A stretch of 8,348 nt of DNA from NCBI GenBank assembly GCA_002493515.1, contig DKYZ01000069.1, forward strand, positions 6,200 through 14,547. Reading direction: 5' to 3'. This stretch comes from Porphyromonadaceae bacterium UBA7087. GTDB lineage: Bacteria > Bacteroidota > Bacteroidia > Bacteroidales > Muribaculaceae. Position numbers and translations under genes: made by a program. Shown here piece after piece: positions 1 through 5,950 of this stretch (positions within the stretch are counted from its first letter, which is position 1; each line of letters begins with the position of its first letter). The notes beneath the pieces are model-generated. The model did no database searches and had not been told where the DNA came from. It saw only the letters and a list, made by a program, of their open reading frames with translations.

Positions 1-20
1 CCCCCCCCGGCCCCCCCCCC
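1..20. other. Poly-C contig edge, probable base-call artefact
   Basis: Of the first 20 bases, 18 are C. The gene reading frame passes through them as P-P-G-P-P-P-A-V. This family of TPP subunits normally has H-G-R-x-P-A-V at this point. Two G-to-C changes, at positions 13 and 15, turn an expected Arg-Ala pair of codons (CGC GCC) into Pro-Pro. The stretch is therefore best read as degraded sequence at a contig end, not as real divergence. Confidence 0.6.
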
Positions 21-536
21 GCCGTAGCCACCGCCATCAACCGCCTCTGGCCCGAGAACGTGGTCTTCACATACCAGGGCGACGGCGACATGTCGGCCAT
101 CGGTACGGCTGAGTCGATCCACGCCGCCAACCGTGGCGAGAATATCGTGATGGTGTTCGTCAACAACGCAATCTACGGAATGACCGGCGGACAGATGGCC
201 CCGACTACCCTCGAAGGCCAGAAGACAGCCACCACTCCCTACGGACGCCGCATCGACCTCAACGGACACCCCCTGGAAATCACCAACCTCATGGCTATCC
301 TCGACGGAACATGCTACGTGACACGCCAGAGTGTGCACACCCCCGCCAACGTCCGCAAGACAAAGGCCGCCCTCAAGAAAGCCTTCGAGAACGCAATGGC
401 AAAGAAGGGCACCTCTGTAGTGGAGGTTGTCTCCACCTGCAACACGGGCTGGAAGATGTCGCCTGAAAAGGCCAACCAGTGGATGGTCGAGAACATGTTC
501 GCCAAATATCCTCTCGGCGACCTCAAGAATGAATAA
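1..536 (+). CDS. 2-oxoacid:ferredoxin oxidoreductase, beta (TPP-binding) subunit, 5' partial
   Basis: This is the C-terminal part of the thiamine-pyrophosphate subunit of a ferredoxin-dependent 2-oxoacid oxidoreductase (VorA/KorB type). The enzyme oxidatively decarboxylates a 2-oxoacid to an acyl-CoA and passes electrons to ferredoxin in the cytoplasm. The frame is open from the window edge, so the true start lies outside; the GTG at 60 is internal. The TPP/Mg motif is visible as GDGDMSAIGTAE (bases 81-116), followed about 25 residues later by VNNAIYGMTGGQMAPTT, typical of the family. The TTPYGR segment also fits. The gamma subunit follows 21 nt downstream, so they are surely one operon, and the alpha subunit is expected just upstream. 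Sequence alone does not decide between 2-oxoglutarate and branched-chain 2-oxoacids, so no symbol is given. Confidence 0.92.
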   Translation, partial: PPGPPPAVATAINRLWPENVVFTYQGDGDMSAIGTAESIHAANRGENIVMVFVNNAIYGMTGGQMAPTTLEGQKTATTPYGRRIDLNGHPLEITNLMAILDGTCYVTRQSVHTPANVRKTKAALKKAFENAMAKKGTSVVEVVSTCNTGWKMSPEKANQWMVENMFAKYPLGDLKNE

Positions 537-557
537 TCTTAAATCGAAAAACGTATC

Positions 558-1100
558 ATGACAGAAGAAATAATCATAGCAGGCTTCGGCGGCCAGGGTG
601 TCCTCTCCATGGGTAAGATTCTGGCTTATTCAGGTCTTATGGACGACAAGGAGGTGACCTGGATGCCTTCATACGGACCCGAGCAGCGCGGCGGCACAGC
701 CAACGTGACAGTCATCCTCTCCGACGAGAGAATATCCTCTCCGGTGCTTGACAGCTACGACATCGTGATCGCGCTCAACCAGCAGAGTCTCGACAAATTC
801 GGCCCCAAGGTGAATAAAGGCGGTATCCTTATCTACGACACCGACGGTATCCACAACCACCCCACACGCGACGACATAAAGATCTATCCGATCGACGCGA
901 TGGGCGCCACCCTCGAGATCGGCAACTCAAAGGCCTACAACATGGTCGTGATGGGCGCCCTCCTGGAGGCCATGCCCTACAAGCTGCCGATGGAGAACGT
1001 CATCAAGGGACTCAAGAAATCGCTCCCGGAGCGTCACCACAAGCTCATCCCGCTCAACGAGCAGGCCATCGAGAAAGGACGCTCACTGCTCAACAAATAA
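558..1100 (+). CDS. 2-oxoacid:ferredoxin oxidoreductase, gamma subunit
   Basis: This 180-residue protein is the gamma subunit (VorC/KorC type) of the oxidoreductase whose TPP subunit lies just upstream. Near the N terminus it has the family's glycine-rich motif GFGGQGVL (residues 9-16), then SYGPEQRGGTAN (38-49), a hallmark of these gamma subunits. The length of about 180 residues is normal for a free-standing gamma subunit. The ATG at 558 is preceded by an A-rich stretch and no Shine-Dalgarno, as is usual in Bacteroidota. It is the last gene of the kor/vor operon, because a 12-bp GC-rich hairpin follows 34 nt after the stop. Codon choice in this gene and the previous one favours C over G on the + strand, unlike genes further right. 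Confidence 0.93.
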   Translation: MTEEIIIAGFGGQGVLSMGKILAYSGLMDDKEVTWMPSYGPEQRGGTANVTVILSDERISSPVLDSYDIVIALNQQSLDKFGPKVNKGGILIYDTDGIHNHPTRDDIKIYPIDAMGATLEIGNSKAYNMVVMGALLEAMPYKLPMENVIKGLKKSLPERHHKLIPLNEQAIEKGRSLLNK

Positions 1101-1134
1101 AAATAAGGAGACCTCACATCATGTGAATCATACA

Positions 1135-1174
1135 CGGCCCGGCTCCCGCGCAAGGAGCCGGGCCGATATTTATT
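1135..1174 (+). terminator. Probable rho-independent terminator after the oxidoreductase operon
   Basis: A perfect 12-bp inverted repeat is present: CGGCCCGGCTCC at 1135-1146 pairs with GGAGCCGGGCCG at 1154-1165 across a 7-nt loop. It is followed by an AU-rich but interrupted tail (ATATTTATT). It lies between the gamma subunit stop and the dgkA start, so it most likely ends the upstream transcript or attenuates read-through into dgkA. Confidence 0.65.
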
Positions 1175-1197
1175 CCACATATTCAGGAAGAGACAAT

Positions 1198-1587
1198 ATG
1201 GACAAGGGAGAGAAGAAAAGATTTTCCATAAAGGCGCGCGCACGCTCATTCTCATACGCCGGCAAGGGGATAGCGACCCTGCTGCGCGAGGAGCATAACG
1301 CGCGCATCCATCTCGTGGCGGCTGTCGTGGCCGTGGCGGCGGGAATCCTGCTGGAGATATCCGCTGCGGAATGGGCCGTGGTGGCGCTCTGCATAGGGGG
1401 CGTGACGGCGGCCGAGGCGATCAACAGCGCAATCGAGGCATTGTGCGACAGGGTCTCGCCGGGCTTCGACCCAATGATCGGAAAGACGAAAGACCTCGCT
1501 GCCGCAGGCGTGCTGCTGACCGCGGCCGGGGCTGCGGCGGCCGGGCTGCTCATATTCATCCCGAAGATAGCGGGTCTGCTTGGCTGA
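1198..1587 (+). CDS. dgkA: Diacylglycerol kinase family protein (DgkA/undecaprenol kinase type)
   Basis: This 129-residue integral membrane kinase phosphorylates diacylglycerol or undecaprenol with ATP, recycling lipid intermediates in the inner membrane. The family signature is clear: EEHNARIH (residues 31-38), EAINSAIE (73-80) with the metal- and ATP-site Asn and Glu, and KTKDLAAAGVL (96-106) with the conserved Lys-Asp pair. Three hydrophobic segments are seen at about 38-54, 58-78 and 103-122, and the length is normal for the family. The ATG at 1198 is chosen because the frame's longer GTG start at 1123 would run through the terminator hairpin and add an unlike N terminus; an AGGAAG lies 7 nt before the chosen start. 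The in vivo substrate (lipid or undecaprenol) is not decided by sequence. The gene ends without a close neighbour and has its own distant terminator. Confidence 0.93.
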   Translation: MDKGEKKRFSIKARARSFSYAGKGIATLLREEHNARIHLVAAVVAVAAGILLEISAAEWAVVALCIGGVTAAEAINSAIEALCDRVSPGFDPMIGKTKDLAAAGVLLTAAGAAAAGLLIFIPKIAGLLG

Positions 1588-1709
1588 CGCATTTATGTTG
1601 ATTTTATGCATTGAAGTTAAAATGGCTCTGGCCGTGAACTACATGGGGAGCGCATAGGTTATACTATTGTCAAAACATAAGAAATTCACCTTTTCGTAAC
1701 CTTGATGTT

Positions 1710-1748
1710 GCGGGGACTGTGGCTGCAAGGCCGCGGTCTCCGCTTTTT
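1710..1748 (+). terminator. Strong rho-independent terminator downstream of dgkA
   Basis: Bases 1710-1723 pair with 1730-1743 as one uninterrupted 14-bp stem, counting three G-U wobbles, with a 6-nt loop (TGCAAG). A run of five T follows directly at 1744-1748. The T-run is on the right side, so it works for + strand transcription. It lies 122 nt past the dgkA stop, which implies either a long 3' untranslated region or a short independent transcript ending here. Confidence 0.75.
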
Positions 1749-1783
1749 CATGCCCTCTGCCCCCGCCCGGAGCAGGGGGGGTT

Positions 1784-1849
1784 CCTGTAGATAAGCTGTA
1801 GAAAACCTGTATGCAACCTGTAGCAAAGCTGTCGGAAAGCCGTAGGAAA
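1784..1849 (+). repeat. Six tandem 11-bp repeats (iteron-like), consensus SCTGTAGnAAA
   Basis: Six head-to-tail units of exactly 11 bp are present: CCTGTAGATAA, GCTGTAGAAAA, CCTGTATGCAA, CCTGTAGCAAA, GCTGTCGGAAA and GCCGTAGGAAA. The period is close to one DNA helical turn, so a protein binding each unit would sit on one face of the helix. Conservation falls from left to right, but the CxGT core and A-rich end persist. The first 18 bp recur exactly at 2091-2108. Confidence 0.9.
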
Positions 1850-2025
1850 CTCATTAATAACTAAGTGATTGGGCGTTTGCATTATCAATCGGCATCCTTA
1901 GAGGCGACATATTGTGGAAATCCAAATTTTTCCCGGAAAGGTTGTTGATTTCTTTTCTACACGAAAAGAGGGGTTAGCCTACGGGTTTTCTACAGCCGCA
2001 TGCCCTCCGCTACGGCTATTTTTAT

Positions 2026-2033
2026 TAACTTTG
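2026..2033 (+). promoter_or_regulatory. Possible -7 box of a nadA promoter
   Basis: TAACTTTG matches the Bacteroidota -7 consensus TAnnTTTG exactly and is followed by CAAA. No TTG is found about 20 nt upstream, so only half the promoter is supported. If used, transcription would start near 2040 and give nadA a leader of about 200 nt running through the repeat cluster. Confidence 0.35.
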
Positions 2034-2090
2034 CAAATCGACAGCCGAGTGTAGACAAGCTCCGCATCTTTCTGAAAATTCGGAAAAACG

Positions 2091-2108
2091 CCTGTAGATA
2101 AGCTGTAG
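2091..2108 (+). repeat. Exact 18-bp direct repeat of 1784-1801
   Basis: CCTGTAGATAAGCTGTAG is identical at 1784-1801 and 2091-2108. The second copy is two 11-bp-array units standing alone, with four bases on each side (GCCT and AGGC) that could pair. A separate 9-bp direct repeat, TGTTTTTTC, follows at 2111-2119 and 2127-2135. Confidence 0.9.
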
Positions 2109-2182
2109 GCTGTTTTTTCACCCGGATGTTTTTTCGAGATATGCAATAGCCGGACAGAAAAAGTTATTGCCACTTGTCGACA

Positions 2183-2245
2183 CTCTATATTGTTGATGTT
2201 TAAATTTTATTAAGATTTATATAATTTTTAAATATAAAGAGAAAA
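2183..2245. other. AT-rich stretch immediately before nadA
   Basis: About 55 of 63 bases are A or T, in a neighbourhood where genes are near 60% GC. It could be a DNA unwinding element of an origin, the promoter and leader of nadA, or both. The nadA ATG at 2246 follows an A-rich GAGAAAA, the kind of start context favoured in Bacteroidota. Confidence 0.55.
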
Positions 2246-3193
2246 ATGAAAACGACCCAGGAGAAAGCCGCCCGGCTGAAGGAGGAGATCAAGCGGCTCA
2301 AGAAGGAGAAGAACGCGCTCATCATGGCCCATTACTACCAGCGCGACGAGATACAGGAGATTGCCGACTTCATAGGCGACTCCCTTGCGCTGGCCAGGCA
2401 GGCCGCCGAGACCGACGCCGACGTCATAGTGATGTGTGGAGTGCATTTCATGGGGGAGACGGCAAAGATACTGTGTCCCGGCAAGACGGTGCTCGTGCCC
2501 GACCTGAAGGCCGGGTGCTCGCTGGCCGACAGCTGCGACCCGGTGGAGTTAGAGGCCTTTGTCAAGGCGCATCCCGACTACACCGTGATCAGCTACGTCA
2601 ACACCTCTGCCGCCGTGAAGGCGCTCACCGACATCGTGGTGACGTCGGGCAACGCGCGCAAGATAGTGGAGTCGCTTCCGGCCGACGAGAAGATCATATT
2701 CGGTCCGGATCACAATCTGGGTGAGTATATAAATTCTGTGACGGGACGCGACATGCTTCTCTGGAACGGTGCCTGCCACGTACACGACCGTTTCTCCATC
2801 GACAGGATCATTGAGATGAAGAAGGCGCATCCGGGGGCCAAGGTGCTCGTCCATCCGGAGTGTCGCCGTCCGCTCCAGCTCATAGCCGACAAGGTGGGCT
2901 CCACGGCTGCCCTGCTTGATTTCGCCCGCACCGACGACGCGCGCGAATACATAGTGGTGACGGAAAGCGGCATCCTGTTCGAGATGCGCCGCAAGTGTCC
3001 AGAGAAGGTTTTCCTTCCGGCTCCTGCCGAGGATGCGGAATGTCAGTGCAACGAGTGTGACTACATGAAGCTGAATACGCTCGAGAAGGTGTATGAGGCA
3101 CTGCGCGACGGCAGGCCCGAGATAGAGGTGGATGCCGAGATAGCCGCCAGGGCCGTGCGTCCCATAGAGCGTATGCTCGAGTTGTCGAAGTAA
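2246..3193 (+). CDS. nadA: Quinolinate synthase
   Basis: NadA condenses iminoaspartate with dihydroxyacetone phosphate to make quinolinate, the second step of de novo NAD synthesis. It is a cytoplasmic enzyme with one [4Fe-4S] cluster. The 315-residue length is typical of the shorter NadA type. Family motifs are MAHYYQRDEIQEIADFIGDSL (residues 28-47, abridged here to its key MAHYYQ), MCGVHFMGETAKIL (63-76), GCSLADSC (90-97), GPDHNLG (153-159), HPECRRP (203-209) and CNECDYMKLNTLEKVY (from 268). Cluster ligands are expected at Cys91, Cys206 and one Cys of the 266-271 group. Asp272 stands where Pro is usual (CNECPYM), a mild oddity. The nadB and nadC genes are not in view. The stop codon abuts the ATG of the next gene, so the two are cotranscribed and probably translationally coupled. 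Confidence 0.96.
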   Translation: MKTTQEKAARLKEEIKRLKKEKNALIMAHYYQRDEIQEIADFIGDSLALARQAAETDADVIVMCGVHFMGETAKILCPGKTVLVPDLKAGCSLADSCDPVELEAFVKAHPDYTVISYVNTSAAVKALTDIVVTSGNARKIVESLPADEKIIFGPDHNLGEYINSVTGRDMLLWNGACHVHDRFSIDRIIEMKKAHPGAKVLVHPECRRPLQLIADKVGSTAALLDFARTDDAREYIVVTESGILFEMRRKCPEKVFLPAPAEDAECQCNECDYMKLNTLEKVYEALRDGRPEIEVDAEIAARAVRPIERMLELSK

Positions 3194-3733
3194 ATGGACG
3201 GGCATTTGAAGAAGAGCCTGGTGGAGCTCACGCGCTGCAGCGTGGAGCAGTACAGGGAGATGGCCAAGCACCCCGTGTCGGTCCTTGCCGACAACGTGCG
3301 CTCCATGCACAACGTGGGCTCCATCCTGCGCACGGCCGACGCTTTCCTGATGGAGGAGGTGGTGCTTGCCGGCATAACGGGCGTTCCGCCTCATCCGGAG
3401 ATAGCGAAAACGGCGTTGGGGGCCGAGGAGTCGGTGAGGTGGCGCCATGTGGATGACGCCGTGGCGGAGGTGGCCCGGCTCCGAGGCGAGGGATACATGG
3501 TCTGTGTGCTTGAGCAGGCTCATGACAGCGTCCCGTTGTCGGAGTTTGTTCCGCAACCCGGAAAGAGCTATCTTCTGGTGGTGGGCAATGAGGTGGAGGG
3601 AGTCGACCAGCGTATAGTGGATATGGCGGATGTGGTGCTGGAGATACCGCAGTGTGGTGTAAAACACTCTCTCAACGTCTCCGTGAGCGCCGGCATCGCC
3701 ATGTGGCGTTTTTTCAGCTGCATGTCCGGATGA
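3194..3733 (+). CDS. TrmH/SpoU-family RNA methyltransferase
   Basis: This 179-residue SPOUT-class enzyme should transfer a methyl group from S-adenosylmethionine to a ribose 2'-OH in tRNA or rRNA. All three SpoU motifs are seen: motif 1 as NVRSMHNVGSILRTADA (residues 34-50) with the catalytic-type Asn and Arg, motif 2 as LLVVGNEVEGV (127-137), and motif 3 as IPQCGVKHSLNVSVSAG (151-167). These form the knotted cofactor site. There is no N-terminal L30e-like substrate domain, so it is a minimal SpoU protein of the TrmH/TrmL size class; the target nucleotide cannot be told. Its ATG starts on the base after the nadA stop. The stop lies 7 nt before a perfect 62-bp palindrome that should terminate the transcript. 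Confidence 0.93.
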   Translation: MDGHLKKSLVELTRCSVEQYREMAKHPVSVLADNVRSMHNVGSILRTADAFLMEEVVLAGITGVPPHPEIAKTALGAEESVRWRHVDDAVAEVARLRGEGYMVCVLEQAHDSVPLSEFVPQPGKSYLLVVGNEVEGVDQRIVDMADVVLEIPQCGVKHSLNVSVSAGIAMWRFFSCMSG

Positions 3734-3740
3734 TGTGAGT

Positions 3741-3802
3741 CGTGCAATAATATAATGGAGGCGTGTACCGGCCGGTACACGCCTCCATTATATTATTGCA
3801 CG
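3741..3802. terminator. Perfect 62-bp palindrome, bidirectional terminator between convergent genes
   Basis: Two 31-bp arms (3741-3771 and 3772-3802) are perfectly complementary with no spacer. The core is GC-rich (GGAGGCGTGTACCGG on the left arm) and the outer part is AT-rich (AATAATATAAT), so each strand ends the stem with a U-rich tail. It starts 7 nt after the methyltransferase stop and ends 9 nt before the stop of the minus-strand gene, the ideal place for a shared terminator. Confidence 0.85.
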
Positions 3803-3811
3803 CCGTCTGGT

Positions 3812-5461
3812 TTATCTTGCGGGCTTGAGGGCCGGAAGCTGCTCGGCTTCCGGATTGTATATTACCATTGTTCCCGTCCAGGTGCCGGAAATCTTGTGCG
3901 CGTTTCCACCATCCGGGCCGAGGTCGGTGTCATCGTAAAGGTCGAACGTGAATGTCTTGGTGCCCTCGGCAGGTCCGTCGCTGATTGTGAACGAACCCTT
4001 CTCGATGGGAGCCAGTGTCGCCTGGTATCCGTCGGGATCTGTGGAATCCATGTCGCCATACCAGGAGAACATTATATGTCCGCCATAGTCCACACGTCCG
4101 GGAATCACGGTGTTGGCCCCGAAATCCATTGTCACGTCGTAGGTTCCGTTCTCAAGACCCTTGCCGGGCTCTGTAAGCACGGTGAACTGCAGGTAGTCTT
4201 TTGTTGGATTATCGAGGTTTGTGTCGGTGATGGCCAGGAAATACGAGTCATATCCGTTGACAAGTGTCTCAGGCTCCTGGAATACGAGGGCCATGGCAGT
4301 GGAGGGGAATATCAGGGAGTGGTCGTCCTTTAATGTCGAGTAGGGGCGTGCGGGCTGTTTATCGGCGTTGTCGCAGAAATTGCCCACTACGATTTTACCG
4401 TCGAAAGAGCCGGTTATCTTGTTGCCGTTCTCGTCGGTGAAGTCGAATGCGACCTTCTTTCCGTTGTCGCTTACGGTGAACTCACCCTCGCGGATATGAG
4501 CTATGTAGCATCTTCCCTCTTTGCTTATGTGGGTAAGGCAGGTGCCGGTCTGGTATACCTTCCCCATTACCTCCAACTCCGCTCCGCGCACGAAGGTGAA
4601 GGGATTGTAGCTGTTGTATTCTACCTTTTCACGTAGGTCAGCCCGGTATGTGCCGTCGGGAAGCGGGGTGTTCACATCCATCGGGTTGTCCGCCTTTGGG
4701 AAATAGGCCTCGATGTTGAGCCAGTATCCCTCGGTCTGCACACCCTCGGCCGTGAAACTGCCGGTGTAGAACTGTGCTAAGGCGTCATCGGCAAACGGCA
4801 TGTACCAGTTGCCATAGTAACGTTCCTGACCTCCGGTGAAGGTCACGTTCTGGTCTTCGGTGAAGGGTTCGAACTCCGAGGCGGCGAAGGCCAGCTTTAT
4901 CGGGCCCCGGTAGCGGAGGTTCACCTGTTCTCCGCTCATGGCGAGCATCTCAATGCGTATGTCGTATTCACCGGCGGCATTGCGCTTCACGTCGACAGAG
5001 CCGTCCATGAAGATCATGAATACCACACCTTCGGAACCCTCCTCGACTCTAGTCCACAGACCGCTGTCGTTGATATTGATAGAGAAAGGCTTTGAGGCGT
5101 CGCCCACACGGTAGAACCCCGGGGGAATAACGGCCTCATACGGGTCGGTGCTCTGTGTGGCCACGAGCTGCAGCTTCATCTGCAGCTCACCGATGTCGGT
5201 CGGGTTTCCGTCCTCGTCCGGAGCGTCGGTGCCGAGCTCGATGGTGTATGTCCCGTTTTCTCCGGAGCTGGCGTATATTGCGTGCAGCAGATGGTCGGCG
5301 TCACGGTATTCGGGAGCGTCCTCGAAAAGCACGCCGGATATCTGGGATGTGGGTATGGAGGTCTTTGTGCCGTTGGTCTCCTCCACCACCAGGTTGGTGG
5401 TCTGCGCCACCGTTCCGAGAGCTGTGGCCACGGCGAGCGCTGTCAATATGTGTCTTGTCAT
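3812..5461 (-). CDS. Exported modular beta-rich protein, three repeat modules (549 aa)
   Basis: No known family was recognised. The protein starts with a signal peptide (MTRHILTALAVATALGTVAQ, residues 1-20). A short N-terminal motif follows (TTNLVVEETNGTKTSIPTSQ, from 21, ending in GVLFED), shared in form with both genes upstream in the operon. The rest divides into three similar modules at about 71-190, 230-360 and 405-535. Each has an early hydrophobic strand, then a PxGxY/LPDGTY/LENGTY turn, and closes with a GxFTV...D..GN.I.G.W.G.I-like hairpin (154-188, 326-357, 489-532). It ends in LPALKPAR, close to the PALKRQ of the 311-aa protein. There is no lipobox cysteine and no obvious catalytic motif, so a binding or structural surface role is more likely than an enzyme. 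It is last in a three-gene operon, 9 nt after the 155-aa gene. Confidence 0.85.
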   Translation of the reverse strand: MTRHILTALAVATALGTVAQTTNLVVEETNGTKTSIPTSQISGVLFEDAPEYRDADHLLHAIYASSGENGTYTIELGTDAPDEDGNPTDIGELQMKLQLVATQSTDPYEAVIPPGFYRVGDASKPFSININDSGLWTRVEEGSEGVVFMIFMDGSVDVKRNAAGEYDIRIEMLAMSGEQVNLRYRGPIKLAFAASEFEPFTEDQNVTFTGGQERYYGNWYMPFADDALAQFYTGSFTAEGVQTEGYWLNIEAYFPKADNPMDVNTPLPDGTYRADLREKVEYNSYNPFTFVRGAELEVMGKVYQTGTCLTHISKEGRCYIAHIREGEFTVSDNGKKVAFDFTDENGNKITGSFDGKIVVGNFCDNADKQPARPYSTLKDDHSLIFPSTAMALVFQEPETLVNGYDSYFLAITDTNLDNPTKDYLQFTVLTEPGKGLENGTYDVTMDFGANTVIPGRVDYGGHIMFSWYGDMDSTDPDGYQATLAPIEKGSFTISDGPAEGTKTFTFDLYDDTDLGPDGGNAHKISGTWTGTMVIYNPEAEQLPALKPAR

Positions 5462-5470
5462 GATGAGGTC

Positions 5471-5938
5471 TTATTTAATGAATTTGAACTGAATGCCGGT
5501 GGCGTTGACCACGTATACCCCCTTGGGCAGGCTGTCTACCGCCACGCGGAAAGCTCCCGTCTCGTCGGCTGTTGCCGATGCCACGAGGGCTCCGCCCGTG
5601 TCGTATATTGTTATGCGAGCTCCGGCCTGAGCCCCCTTGCCGCTCAGGATTCCCCCCTCGATGCGGAATGAGGGGCGTCCGGCGAGGGTTGCCTTGCCGA
5701 TTCCGGTGCCGGTGCCGGTTATCTTCATGTTCTCCACGTCGGCTATGACGTATGCGTATTTGTCCTGGCCGTTTACCGTGATTGTCATGTCGCTGTTCTC
5801 GAAGGTGGCCACGGGAGTGGCGGCGAAATCAAACTCTACTGACTTGCCGTCCTTGAGGTTGACCTGCAGTTTATAGTCGGAGGCGTATGATCCGGCTGCC
5901 ATCAGCAGCGCGGCGGCCGCCATTATATATTTCTTCAT
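5471..5938 (-). CDS. Small exported protein with type IX-like C-terminal sorting domain (155 aa)
   Basis: The protein has a clear signal peptide (MKKYIMAAAALLMAAGSYAS, residues 1-20). Next comes the N-terminal motif shared with its operon partners (YKLQVNLKDGKSVEFDF, 22-38, then VATFEN). The C-terminal 65 residues resemble the type A sorting domain of type IX secretion substrates: a strand ITIYDTGGALVASA (109-122), then SLPKGVYVV (136-144) and a terminal FKFIK. If the organism has the type IX system, this domain would direct the protein across the outer membrane and be removed or anchored. There is almost nothing between the N-terminal motif and this domain, so the mature protein would be tiny. 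It could instead be a degenerate or adaptor form. It lies 12 nt after the 311-aa gene and 9 nt before the 549-aa gene. Confidence 0.85.
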   Translation of the reverse strand: MKKYIMAAAALLMAAGSYASDYKLQVNLKDGKSVEFDFAATPVATFENSDMTITVNGQDKYAYVIADVENMKITGTGTGIGKATLAGRPSFRIEGGILSGKGAQAGARITIYDTGGALVASATADETGAFRVAVDSLPKGVYVVNATGIQFKFIK

Positions 5939-5950
5939 GATAGTTGCGGT

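Larger units (their letters stand above)
1588..2245. other. 658-bp gene-free region between dgkA and nadA
   Basis: No convincing protein or standard RNA gene was seen here. In order it holds about 120 bp of unassigned sequence, the dgkA terminator, a six-unit 11-bp tandem repeat, scattered repeat cores on both strands, a Bacteroidota-like -7 box and a very AT-rich stretch against nadA. Small open frames inside are short, lack family resemblance and cross the repeats, so they are not reported. Confidence 0.7.
1784..2245. other. Candidate replication origin: DnaA-box-like cluster plus AT-rich unwinding region
   Basis: The 9-mer TGTAGANAA occurs six times exactly: + strand at 1786, 1797, 2050 and 2093, and - strand at 1953-1961 and 1986-1994. 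TGTAGATAA differs at one base from the DnaA box TGTGGATAA. Looser copies are TGTGGAAAT at 1913-1921 and the self-complementary TGTCGACA at 2175-2182. The cluster is followed by 63 bp of about 13% GC, like a DNA unwinding element. Known origins combine such boxes with an AT-rich region; that this one works as an origin is inference. Alternatives are a regulator-binding array for nadA or a remnant of a plasmid-like iteron origin. No dnaA, parAB or gidA gene is in view. Confidence 0.45.

Noticed and set aside
1121..1126. An ATG-TGA start-stop pair preceded by AAGGAG, just before the hairpin at 1135
   Set aside because: It would suggest a leader or attenuator peptide, but one codon with no conserved context is expected by chance, and this group makes little use of Shine-Dalgarno sites.
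1170..1611. Two open frames on the minus strand opposite dgkA
   Set aside because: They are shadows of a well-supported membrane kinase and have composition typical of antisense frames, with no recognisable motifs.
1784..2108. CRISPR array
   Set aside because: The repeats are only 11 bp, directly abutting and degenerate, with no unique spacers and no cas genes in the window.
2549..3667. A 372-codon open frame on the minus strand, opposite nadA and the TrmH-family gene
   Set aside because: Both opposite-strand genes are clear family members, and the frame is a by-product of GC-rich codon use. Its translation is rich in His and Arg, has no recognisable domain and crosses the junction of two real genes.
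3741..3802. Terminal inverted repeat or insertion site of a mobile element
   Set aside because: No transposase, target duplication or second copy is present in the window, and the position exactly between two convergent stop codons fits a shared terminator better.
3755..4333. A 192-codon + strand open frame starting inside the palindrome
   Set aside because: It runs opposite the 549-aa gene, whose signal peptide and repeat modules are clear, and it starts within a terminator.
5148..5671. Several + strand open frames opposite the 549-aa and 155-aa genes
   Set aside because: They overlap each other and two real genes with signal peptides, and show no family resemblance.
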